A stretch of 64,000 nucleotides of DNA, from contig CAAGIO010000019.1 in NCBI GenBank assembly GCA_900769945.1, positions 1 through 64,000 on the forward strand. Reading direction: 5' to 3'. Each line of letters starts with the position of its first letter. Within the stretch, counting starts at the first letter, position 1. The DNA is from Bacteroidales bacterium (GTDB taxonomy: Bacteria; Bacteroidota; Bacteroidia; Bacteroidales; F082). The translations under genes were made by a program, and so were the position numbers. The notes under the pieces were generated by a model, which searched no databases, was not told the origin of the DNA, and worked only from the letters and a program-made list of their open reading frames with translations. This document shows, in pieces, positions 43,819 to 52,333 of this stretch.

Positions 43819-45093
43819 ATGGATAGGAAAGAATTTCTTACTGCGATGGGAGGCTTGGCCCTTTTCACTATTGTGCCAAGTAAGGTCCTCGGAGGCGAGA
43901 GGCATATAGCACCAAGCGACCAGCTGACAAAAGGAATAATAGGCGTTGGGGGGATAGGCAGGACGTCGCTTCATTTCACCAATGACGAGGCATGCCGTCT
44001 CACCGCTATATGTGACGTGGATTCAAAGCACCTTGATGCGGCCAAGCGACAGGCGAAGGAAAAGTTAGGCATAGAGGTGAACACATATCATAACTATAGG
44101 GACCTTATTAACGACCCGAATGTTGACATAGTGCATATCGCTACGCCACCTCATTGGCACGGCGTGATGGCTGTGGAGGCTGCGATGGCTGGGAAAGACA
44201 TCATGTGCGAGAAGCCGATGACCCGTACAATAGGGGAGGGCAAGAAGGTGATGGAGGCCGTAAGGCAGAACGGCAGGATATTCCGCCTCGACACATGGTT
44301 CCGTTTCAAAGATACTTTCTATGGCCTCGGCACCACAGTCGAGCCCCTCAAGAAACTCGTTGACAGCGGCCTGCTCGGTTGGCCTCTTAAAGTCACCATA
44401 TCCGGCTTCACGGGCTTCAACTGGAAGTTCTTCTGGGTAGGGAAGGAAGACCTTGTGCCTCAACAGGTGCCGGCAAACCTCGACTACGACATGTGGCTCG
44501 GACCAGCACCGTTCAAACCTTATAACGAACATCGTACACACCAGACCTTCAGAGGCTACTGGGATTACGACGGCGGCGGCCTCGCTGACATGGGACAGCA
44601 TTATATCGACCCCGTCCAATATATTCTCGGTAAAGATAACACCTCGCCTATTTCCGTTGAGATTGACGCTCCACAACAACATCCCGACGCTGTGGGCACT
44701 TGGAGGACAATAAAATATACTTACGAGGACGGCTGCCAGATTATTCTCGAAGGCGAAGATAACGGCGACCCTAACGCCCCCTATATCGAAGGCCCGAAAG
44801 GAAAACTGTATAAGGGATTCCAATGCTCTATCCCTAATATCATGCAGCGTCTTAACGACTTCCCAGACCCGGAACCACAGAACACTGACTTCCTCGACTG
44901 CGTGCGTAACCGTAAGAAGTTCGCTCTCAACGAAGAAAACGGATTCCGCTCCTCCACAATAGTGAATATGGGCGTCTGCGCTCTCCGCCTCGGACGAAAC
45001 CTCCGCTTCGACCCCGTAAAACTACAATTCATTAACGATGATGCCGCTAACCGCCTTATTAACCAACCAATGCGCTCACCATGGATTATCTGA
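43819..45093 (+). CDS. exported Gfo/Idh/MocA-family NAD(P)-dependent oxidoreductase
   Basis: A 424-residue sugar oxidoreductase when started at the ATG 43819 (MDRKEFLTAMGGLALFTIVPSKVLGG). That N-terminus is a Tat-like signal with Arg-Lys in place of Arg-Arg. A TTG seven codons upstream is an alternative start. The Rossmann motif GIIGVGGIGRTSLHF and the family signature CEKPMTRTIGEGKKV (active-site Lys) are present. Family members oxidise a sugar hydroxyl; some generate 3-keto sugars. It heads an operon with a DUF1080 protein 17 bases downstream, a pairing that fits a 3-keto-glycoside pathway. Substrate and cofactor are not visible. Confidence 0.85.
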   Translation: MDRKEFLTAMGGLALFTIVPSKVLGGERHIAPSDQLTKGIIGVGGIGRTSLHFTNDEACRLTAICDVDSKHLDAAKRQAKEKLGIEVNTYHNYRDLINDPNVDIVHIATPPHWHGVMAVEAAMAGKDIMCEKPMTRTIGEGKKVMEAVRQNGRIFRLDTWFRFKDTFYGLGTTVEPLKKLVDSGLLGWPLKVTISGFTGFNWKFFWVGKEDLVPQQVPANLDYDMWLGPAPFKPYNEHRTHQTFRGYWDYDGGGLADMGQHYIDPVQYILGKDNTSPISVEIDAPQQHPDAVGTWRTIKYTYEDGCQIILEGEDNGDPNAPYIEGPKGKLYKGFQCSIPNIMQRLNDFPDPEPQNTDFLDCVRNRKKFALNEENGFRSSTIVNMGVCALRLGRNLRFDPVKLQFINDDAANRLINQPMRSPWII

Positions 45094-45110
45094 CTCTAAA
45101 ACATTTCACT

Positions 45111-47918
45111 ATGAAAAACATTATCTTCACTATATTTTTGGCATCTATGATGCTCCTCAATGCCACACAACAGATGTCTGCCCAAGTGGATGACAGAAAC
45201 AGGCTGGCATCAACAATTGTAGCCGACGTCCTCAACGAACTGCCGGCAAAAGACGATGAAACTTTCGACAGGCTGATGTCTGAAATAATAAGCCCGGACT
45301 TCGACAGGACTTTTGAGATACTTATGCTTTTGCAGCCTGATGAAGATGGCAGCAACGCTAAGGTGGAATATGCCTTGCAAGGTGTCGCCAACTACGTCTC
45401 ACGCCCCGATAAGCTCCATGAAAGACAAAGGTTTAGAGTCGCAATACGAAAATATATAGAGAACCCAGAAGTGAATGGAGATAAGCTCTTTGTCATCTCC
45501 CTGTTTCAGGCTTTTGGTGATATGCCGGATGCCGAGATGCTTCTCTCTTGGGTCAATGACGAGATAATAGGTGACGCCTCGGTGAGGGCACTGGCCTCAA
45601 TAACGCCCTCAAAAGCCTTGGTTGAGACTTATTTGCAAGAGAACGAGATAAAAACCACCCAGCGCGGCTCTTTCGCCTACGTCGTGGGACAACTCGGATT
45701 ATCTCAGATGGAGGATCTGCTTCTCTCTTGGAGAAAAAATGCCGATGACGCTACCTTGGCAGAGATTTATAACGCCTTGTCGTTGATGGGCAGCAAGAAA
45801 AAATCTATGCCCGTGCTCGCAAAAGCAGCCAAACGCGCACAATACTCCCTCGACTCTAAAGGCTCTACAACGGCCTACTTCGGAATGCTCGACAGGTTTG
45901 CCTCCGAGAAAGATACTGCCACAGTAGTAAAAGCCGCCACTAAGCTTCTGAAAGTCAAGAAGTCTAACGTAAAGTCGGCAGGCATGAACCTCCTCGTGGC
46001 AGTGGAAGGCGAAAAGGCATTGCCTTACCTTATTAAAATGCTTGGCGATGATGACAGACAGGTGCGTAACGAGGCGCTCCGTCTTATGGTGCCCTACTCG
46101 AACGAAGAGCTGTGCGCCACCGTGGTTCAGTCGTGCGTGAAATCGAACTCAATTATTGATGCAGTGCGCTGGCTCGCCGAAGTGAACGACCAATCACAAA
46201 TACAATTCGTCATCGACCAACTGTCTTCTGATAACCCTGAACTCGTTGAAACAGCTATTTACGCCTTGGTATCTATTGATAATCATGATGGTATGATGGC
46301 TCTCGCTCCTTTCTTCTCCGGAAAATATCAAGATGTCGTCCTCGACGCAATGAAATCGTATAAAGGTAAACTCGGCGATGTCCTTAACGAGGTGATAAAA
46401 GGCTCTGTGAAACAAAAGCTTGCAGTGATGGACCTCCTCCAATACCGCTCCTGCTACGAGATGTATTATTTTATTAACAGTAATGTTAAAAATAATGATA
46501 TTAAAACCGACTTCGACAAGATGCTCAAAGAATCTGCTTTTAAAGCTCTTGTTGGCGTGGTGAGGTATGTTCATGTGGATTATCTGAAGACTCTTCTCGA
46601 AACATGTGATAACCAATATGTTGAGTCGGTTCAGAACGCCTTGGTGAAAGCCATGTATAAGGCAACTCCCGAACAATGTGACGAATTTGTCTATCTGCTC
46701 AAGAATGTTAGAGACGAGGTTCTCCCACGTTATTACATGGTCTTCGCACATCTCGGAAATGAAAAAGGCGTTAACAAAATTATTGACGGTTACTTCTCTG
46801 GCAAAGGTAAAGAGGAAGCTCTCAATGCTTTGCTGTCAATAGATGATTATAATATCGCTTCTGTTCTGTATGATATTGCTGTAAAAGACATGGATAACCG
46901 TGACGCCATCCTTCAACGTTATGCCGAGCTTGTAAAAAAATCGGATATTAACGTAATCGACAAGGTGACCGCTTATCGTAATATCCTCGGATTAGGCCCT
47001 GACGTTGAGATAGTTAACTATACCCTTCGCGCTATCGAGGCGACGCAGACTTATCAGGGAATAATGATGGCGAGCCCTTATCTCAACGATGAGAACACGG
47101 CGCAGGCGGCAGCAAACACTATTCTTAATATAGCGACAAAACACCCCGAATATAACGGTAAGGAGATTGTCTCACTCCTCCTTAAAATAAAAGACACTCT
47201 CAACGATGATGACGCAATCTATAAGCGTACTCAGATTGACCAGCATCTCTCGCTGCTTGCGCAGAACGCCACGTCTGTCCTCTCTGAGGAGGAGGCCGCC
47301 GAAGGCTTCGTGCTTCTCTTCGATGGCACTAACCTCGACTATTGGCAGGGTGATAAGACCGACTATATTGTACAGAACGGAAACATCTATGTCACAGCAA
47401 ATTACGGCGATGAGGGTAACTTATATACCGAGAAGGAATATGGCGATTTCATCTTCCGTTTCGAGTTCTGCTTCACCCGTCCGGGAGTGAACAATGGCGT
47501 GGGTATCAGGACCCCGATGCATGCCGATGCGGCGTATTATGGTATGGAAATCCAAATCCTCGACCATGACGCACCTATTTATAAAGGCCTCCGCGACTAT
47601 CAGGTGCATGGCTCCGTCTATGGCGTTATCCCGGCAAAACGCCTCGTCTTCCCTGAACTTGGCACATGGAACACCGAGGAGATTTATGCCAAAGGCGACC
47701 ATATCAGGGTGACAGTGAACGGAGAAGTCATCCTCGACGGCGACATCAGAAAGGCTTGCAACGGCAGAAATATGGCGCCGGAAGGAAAGAAAGGAGCCGT
47801 GTCAGGCACCATCGACCATAACAACCACCCTGGCCTCTTTAACAAAAAAGGTTATATCAGCTTCTGCGGTCACGGCGAAGGCCTGCTCATCAGAAACGTC
47901 AGGATAAAAGAACTGTGA
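45111..47918 (+). CDS. exported HEAT-repeat protein with C-terminal DUF1080 (3-keto-glycoside hydrolase) domain
   Basis: A 935-residue exported protein. Signal peptide: IFTIFLASMMLLNATQQMSA. Residues about 30-720 are helical HEAT-like repeats (for example ALPYLIKMLGDDDRQVRNEALRLM). Residues from about 730 to the end form a DUF1080 beta-sandwich: FVLLFDGTNLDYWQGD, FRFEFCFTRPGVNNGVGIRTP, GMEIQILDHDA and HDGEGLLIRNVRIKEL-like end. DUF1080 enzymes of Bacteroides cleave glycosidic bonds of sugars oxidised at C3. The start at 45111 is preferred over the ATG at 45081 because it gives the signal peptide and does not overlap the oxidoreductase gene. Confidence 0.85.
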   Translation: MKNIIFTIFLASMMLLNATQQMSAQVDDRNRLASTIVADVLNELPAKDDETFDRLMSEIISPDFDRTFEILMLLQPDEDGSNAKVEYALQGVANYVSRPDKLHERQRFRVAIRKYIENPEVNGDKLFVISLFQAFGDMPDAEMLLSWVNDEIIGDASVRALASITPSKALVETYLQENEIKTTQRGSFAYVVGQLGLSQMEDLLLSWRKNADDATLAEIYNALSLMGSKKKSMPVLAKAAKRAQYSLDSKGSTTAYFGMLDRFASEKDTATVVKAATKLLKVKKSNVKSAGMNLLVAVEGEKALPYLIKMLGDDDRQVRNEALRLMVPYSNEELCATVVQSCVKSNSIIDAVRWLAEVNDQSQIQFVIDQLSSDNPELVETAIYALVSIDNHDGMMALAPFFSGKYQDVVLDAMKSYKGKLGDVLNEVIKGSVKQKLAVMDLLQYRSCYEMYYFINSNVKNNDIKTDFDKMLKESAFKALVGVVRYVHVDYLKTLLETCDNQYVESVQNALVKAMYKATPEQCDEFVYLLKNVRDEVLPRYYMVFAHLGNEKGVNKIIDGYFSGKGKEEALNALLSIDDYNIASVLYDIAVKDMDNRDAILQRYAELVKKSDINVIDKVTAYRNILGLGPDVEIVNYTLRAIEATQTYQGIMMASPYLNDENTAQAAANTILNIATKHPEYNGKEIVSLLLKIKDTLNDDDAIYKRTQIDQHLSLLAQNATSVLSEEEAAEGFVLLFDGTNLDYWQGDKTDYIVQNGNIYVTANYGDEGNLYTEKEYGDFIFRFEFCFTRPGVNNGVGIRTPMHADAAYYGMEIQILDHDAPIYKGLRDYQVHGSVYGVIPAKRLVFPELGTWNTEEIYAKGDHIRVTVNGEVILDGDIRKACNGRNMAPEGKKGAVSGTIDHNNHPGLFNKKGYISFCGHGEGLLIRNVRIKEL

Positions 47919-47938
47919 TATTAATATACAGATAACCA

Positions 47939-48772
47939 ATGTTTTACAAGATGCGCATTACCATTGTAAAATTGTTGTTGACGCTTGTAGTCCTGCTCTC
48001 TGTCAACACCTTTGTCAAAGGGCAGGACGATGGCTCTCCTCTCGACACCATCGACTTCACCGATAACACCCTCGTCGATAGCGAGCTGCTGCGTGTCGCC
48101 ATATCCGATTTCTTGACAAACGCACAGGACTTCTCCCAGCCGGAGCAACGCCAGATGTATGACCTTATTCTCGCAGCCGATAACGTGCTGTCAAGATGTG
48201 TCTCTTCTTTCGAGATGTATAGGTTCGTCTATCATTTCATGATCACCGGATTCACAGAAATGGGAGCTACCCTCGTGGTGGATTATATGATGCGTATGCC
48301 TTATATCGAGTATCTTGACGCTACAAAGGAACAACGTGCCGAGCTCTATGACCTCGCCGAACAGTTCAATAGGGTCAAAATAGGCTCTGTCGCACCGGAT
48401 ATTAATGCGTTGACTATCAAAGGTGATACCTTCTCACTTCATGATGCTGAATCGCATTTTTTTGTGATTCTGTTCTGGTCTTACTCTTGCCCTCATTGTA
48501 GGGAAATGTTAAAAGAACTTGCTTCCCTGTCAAAAAACGACGATGTTATGATAATAACGGTCAATGTGTCGGGGAAGAAGAAAAAGGTTAATAGGCTGTT
48601 GCGCTCTCTGAAGGTCAACGGCATAAACATTTGTGACGGCCTTGGCTGGGAATCGCCCGTCGTTGGTGATTTCGCCGTCAATATGACGCCATCGCTGTTC
48701 GTTTTAGATAATGATAAAAAAATTGTCGCCCGTCCATTCGGGATAAATGAAATAATGGAGATTGTTAGGTGA
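47939..48772 (+). CDS. exported thioredoxin-fold protein (TlpA-like)
   Basis: A 277-residue protein with signal peptide (VKLLLTLVVLLSVNTFVKGQ; ATG at 47939 or 47951). An N-terminal helical part of about 130 residues precedes a TlpA-like thioredoxin domain beginning IGSVAPDINALTIKGDTFSLHD. The redox motif is Cys184-Pro-His-Cys187 in FWSYSCPHCREML, as in periplasmic disulfide reductases. The Bacteroidetes DUF5106/AhpC-TSA-type proteins look alike. It may keep cysteines of partner proteins reduced; the partner is unknown. Its stop overlaps the GH3 start by one base (TGATG). Confidence 0.8.
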   Translation: MFYKMRITIVKLLLTLVVLLSVNTFVKGQDDGSPLDTIDFTDNTLVDSELLRVAISDFLTNAQDFSQPEQRQMYDLILAADNVLSRCVSSFEMYRFVYHFMITGFTEMGATLVVDYMMRMPYIEYLDATKEQRAELYDLAEQFNRVKIGSVAPDINALTIKGDTFSLHDAESHFFVILFWSYSCPHCREMLKELASLSKNDDVMIITVNVSGKKKKVNRLLRSLKVNGINICDGLGWESPVVGDFAVNMTPSLFVLDNDKKIVARPFGINEIMEIVR

Positions 48773-51651
48773 TGAAAAAAGTATTCCTTTCGTTTTTTGT
48801 GTTATTCTTGTCGTTTGTAGTAAAGTCGCAGAATGAGGAGGACCGATGGGTTGATTCGGTGTATAACTCTCTGACCTTGGAGCAGCGTGTAGGCCAGCTT
48901 ATTAATGCAAGGGCGAACTATCCGAATAAGATGTGCCCACAGGATTTGTTCGAACTCGTTGAGAATTATAATATTGGCGGTATCACCTTCTTCCGTACCG
49001 ATGCTCTGCCGCTTCTGCAGCAGACCAATGCGTTGCAGTCGTTGGCACAGACGCCAATGATGGTGAGTATCGATGGGGAATGGGGTCTCGGTATGCGCCT
49101 CAACGATGCTATCTCTTACCCGTATCAGATGACACTCGGCGCAGTGCAGAATGTGCAGCTTATCGGCGAGATGGGAAGACAAATTGCCGAGCAGTGCCGC
49201 CGCCTTGGGATAAATGTCGATTTCGCCCCCGATATTGACGTCAACAACGAGCCTCATAACCCCGTGATAGGCATGAGGAGCTTCGGTGAAGACCCCTTCA
49301 ATGTGGCAGTGCGTGGCACCCAATACGCCTTGGCTCTTCAGAATAATAACGTCCTGCCTTCGATGAAACATTTCCCCGGACATGGCGACACAAAGACTGA
49401 CTCGCACGAGACCCTGCCCGTGGTTCATAAGCCTTTAGAAGAGGTACGTAAGACGGAGCTGTTCCCTTTTCAATACCTTATTAATAAAGGTGTTAACTCC
49501 GCCATGGTCGGGCATCTCTATATCCCGGCAGTGGAGCCGATACCAAACACCTCGTCCTCAATGTCGTATAACGTTGTGACAGAGCTACTTAAAAAAGACC
49601 TCGGCTTCGATGGCATTGTCTTCACTGATGCTCTCGAGATGAAAGGTGCTTATAATAATATCCATACTGATAGTGTGGGACTTCACGCCCTCCTCGCTGG
49701 AAATGACGTGCTTCTGATGCCATTGAACCCTATTAAGACTATTGAGATAATCGTCGGCGCAGCTGATGACAGCGTCGTGTATCGCAGAATAGAGGAGAGC
49801 TGTAGGAAAATCCTTAGAATCAAGTACCGCATTGGTCTTCACCATTACTCGCCCCAGATAGAGCTCGGCCTTGATAACGATTTGAAACAGTCGAGATACT
49901 ATAACCTTCGCCAACAGCTTTATAATGAGGCTGTTACAATGCTGAAAAATAATAACGAGGCTCTCCCGCTCGATAAGGAGCTGAGTTATGCCGTGGTGAC
50001 TTTCAGTGATGACGATAACGTGGCGCGACAGTTGAAAAAACAAGGATACCTCGTAAAGTCTATTATGGTGGGTAAAGATGTCTCCGCAAGAGATTGTAAT
50101 ATGATTGTCAAAGAGTTAAAGGCATACGACTGCGTGATTGTGAATATTCAGAACACCTCGATATTCGCTTCAAAAGCTTATGGCGTAACAGATAATATGA
50201 AACGTTTTGTGAAGGAGTGTAGTAAGCATAAAAACCTGATTTTCAATCTCTTTGCCTGCCCTTACGCATTAGATATGTTCGATTTTAAGAAAGAACCGCA
50301 AGCAGTAATCATTGGTTATGAGGATAAGCAAGATGCCGTCAATGCTGTTGTTGATGTCATGCTTGGCAAAATCAATCCAAAGGGAAAGCTGCCTGTCACT
50401 GTGAATAAAAAATATAGGATTGGCTGTGGCATGGGTTTTCCGGGTATGCTTACTCCTGAGACCTTGCCTGTGTCGTTGATAAACAACGATTTCACGCGCA
50501 AGATAGACTCTATCGCTCTTAATGGAATAGAAATTAAGGCTTTCCCCGGCTGCCAGATTTTTGCAATGAAAGATGGTAATGTCATCTATGACAAATGCTT
50601 CGGGAGCTTCACCTATTCCGGCGAACATGAGGTGCGTGCCGATGACGTCTATGACCTTGCCTCTCTCACCAAGGTCTTCGCAAGCACTTTGGCGATAATG
50701 AAACTCTATGATGAAGGTAAAATCAGCCTCGAATCTCGTCTAAAAGACTTTTTCCCTTATCTTAATTCAACAGAGAAGGGAGATTTGCGCCTGATTGAGA
50801 TTATGACACATCAGGCTGGCCTAACACCTTGGATTCCAATATATACCGTGACGATGAAGGACGGAAAACCTAACCCGGAACTGTTCAGGTCCTTCATTGA
50901 TGAGGATCATACAGTGAAAGTGGCTGACAAGATGTTTATAGAGAATGACTTCAGTTATTTCATCTTCGATACTGTGATGAGGTCAAGCATGATTGAAAAG
51001 AAGTACAAATACAGTGATTTGGGATTTTATTTCTTCCCTGCTATTGTTGAAATGGTTACTAATCAGCCGTTTGAGACTTTTCTGTATGAGAATTTCTATA
51101 AGCCGTTGAACCTTAGTCATATCTTTTTCAAGCCATTGAAGCATATCGCATTAGAGAAGATCGCTCCAACCGAGAACGACACGGTCTTCAGGATGCAGCA
51201 GCTTCAGGGCTACGTTCATGACCAGTGCGCTGCTTTGCTTGGCGGAGTGTCGGGGCATGCCGGCTTGTTTGGCAACGCCCGTGACATCGCTGTGCTTCTC
51301 CAGCTCCTTCTCGATGATGGATTCGCTAATAACAGGCAGTTCTTGTCAAAACACACTATTAATAAATTCACCTCTGCACCGTTTGCCGACAATATGAATC
51401 GCCGTGGCATAGGGTTCGACAAGCCGGAGATAGACCCTTCCGTGGAATATTACACCCCTGCCTTGCAGTCCTCGCCCCGAAGCTTCGGTCATACAGGCTT
51501 CACCGGCACCTTCGCTTGGGCAGACCCCGATAATGACCTTATTGTGGTCTTCCTGTCCAACAGGGTCTTCCCCGACGCATCAAATAACCTGATTTCCAAA
51601 CTCGATATCAGGACAAATATCCATGAACTGTTCTATGAGGCCGTCAAATAA
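48772..51651 (+). CDS. GH3 beta-N-acetylhexosaminidase fused to class C beta-lactamase-like serine hydrolase
   Basis: A 959-residue exported fusion with signal peptide (VFLSFFVLFLSFVVKSQ). Residues about 20-360 are a GH3 NagZ-like domain with KHFPGHGDTKTDSH (199-212, His-Asp dyad) and IVFTDALEMKGAY (Asp286 nucleophile), followed by the second GH3 domain to about 590. From about 600 a serine-hydrolase domain has SLTK at 631-634 (S-x-x-K), YSD at 747-749 (in place of YSN) and HTG at 907-909 (in place of KTG). The combination is known in Bacteroidetes and suggests processing of peptidoglycan or related glycopeptides in the periplasm. The ATG at 48772 is preferred over the GTG just before it. Last gene of the operon, four bases from the convergent yqgE. 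Confidence 0.9.
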   Translation: MKKVFLSFFVLFLSFVVKSQNEEDRWVDSVYNSLTLEQRVGQLINARANYPNKMCPQDLFELVENYNIGGITFFRTDALPLLQQTNALQSLAQTPMMVSIDGEWGLGMRLNDAISYPYQMTLGAVQNVQLIGEMGRQIAEQCRRLGINVDFAPDIDVNNEPHNPVIGMRSFGEDPFNVAVRGTQYALALQNNNVLPSMKHFPGHGDTKTDSHETLPVVHKPLEEVRKTELFPFQYLINKGVNSAMVGHLYIPAVEPIPNTSSSMSYNVVTELLKKDLGFDGIVFTDALEMKGAYNNIHTDSVGLHALLAGNDVLLMPLNPIKTIEIIVGAADDSVVYRRIEESCRKILRIKYRIGLHHYSPQIELGLDNDLKQSRYYNLRQQLYNEAVTMLKNNNEALPLDKELSYAVVTFSDDDNVARQLKKQGYLVKSIMVGKDVSARDCNMIVKELKAYDCVIVNIQNTSIFASKAYGVTDNMKRFVKECSKHKNLIFNLFACPYALDMFDFKKEPQAVIIGYEDKQDAVNAVVDVMLGKINPKGKLPVTVNKKYRIGCGMGFPGMLTPETLPVSLINNDFTRKIDSIALNGIEIKAFPGCQIFAMKDGNVIYDKCFGSFTYSGEHEVRADDVYDLASLTKVFASTLAIMKLYDEGKISLESRLKDFFPYLNSTEKGDLRLIEIMTHQAGLTPWIPIYTVTMKDGKPNPELFRSFIDEDHTVKVADKMFIENDFSYFIFDTVMRSSMIEKKYKYSDLGFYFFPAIVEMVTNQPFETFLYENFYKPLNLSHIFFKPLKHIALEKIAPTENDTVFRMQQLQGYVHDQCAALLGGVSGHAGLFGNARDIAVLLQLLLDDGFANNRQFLSKHTINKFTSAPFADNMNRRGIGFDKPEIDPSVEYYTPALQSSPRSFGHTGFTGTFAWADPDNDLIVVFLSNRVFPDASNNLISKLDIRTNIHELFYEAVK

Positions 51652-51655
51652 CCCG

Positions 51656-52246
51656 TCAGTTGTCATTCGGGTTGAGAGGAAACTTTGACCAAAGCTGGTA
51701 TTGCTTCCCCGTGGCTTTCGTGAACGTCTCCCACATCACCTTCGGATTCGTCATGGTGATGGCTTTAGTGCTCATCTTGCCTACAATCCATGAGTTGCGC
51801 CTTAACTCATCTCTCAGCTGTCCGGCGTCCCAACCGCAGTATCCTAAGAAAAACCTGATGTCAAATCTTGTGACTAATCCGCATCTAATCAACGACTTGA
51901 TGACGTTGAAGTTGTTGCTCCAATACAGTCCCTTGCATATCTCCGTCGATTCCGGAACCATGTTGCCCAAGGTGTGTGTGAAAAAGACATTGTCGTTCTT
52001 CACAGGACCTCCAATATAAACGTCGGCATCGAACATAGGAAAGTCATCTACCACATCGTTGATTGTCACAGGTATCCGCTTGTTGATTATTATCCCGCAT
52101 GTGCCGTCTTCCTCGTTATGGTCCATTATCAACACCACCGCACGACTGAAATACATGTCAAGCAAAAATGGCTCCGATAGCAATACGTCCCCAGGGTTTA
52201 CCTCTAATGTGTTACTTTTTATCTGAAATAATTCTTCTTTATCCAT
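51656..52246 (-). CDS. YqgE/AlgH-family protein (DUF179)
   Basis: A 196-residue protein of the YqgE/AlgH family, of unclear function. Seen: ELFQIKSNTLEVNPGDVLLSEPFLLDMYFSRAVVLIMDHNEEDGTCGIIIN at the N-terminus, VYIGGPVKNDNVFFTH in the middle and FFLGYCGWDAGQLRDELRRNSW, the family hallmark. The start at 52246 is used; the frame is open further upstream but runs into AT-rich DNA. Divergent from murL. Confidence 0.9.
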   Translation of the reverse strand: MDKEELFQIKSNTLEVNPGDVLLSEPFLLDMYFSRAVVLIMDHNEEDGTCGIIINKRIPVTINDVVDDFPMFDADVYIGGPVKNDNVFFTHTLGNMVPESTEICKGLYWSNNFNVIKSLIRCGLVTRFDIRFFLGYCGWDAGQLRDELRRNSWIVGKMSTKAITMTNPKVMWETFTKATGKQYQLWSKFPLNPNDN

Positions 52247-52299
52247 CTTTTGTGACGAAAATTTTTTTTCTGACAATGATAATAATACATAAATATGCG

Positions 52300-52307
52300 T
52301 AATTTTG
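52300..52307 (+). promoter_or_regulatory. promoter -7 box of murL-murD
   Basis: TAATTTTG fits TAnnTTTG, 26 bases before the ATG at 52334. It excludes the upstream in-frame start at 52295. Confidence 0.55.
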
Positions 52308-52333
52308 TGCGCAAAATCTTTAATTCTCAAATA

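Noticed and set aside
40549..45093. A polysaccharide utilisation locus around the fucosidase.
   Set aside because: No SusC/SusD pair, hybrid two-component regulator or ECF sigma/anti-sigma pair lies nearby, and the fucosidase, MATE and oxidoreductase genes have separate promoters.
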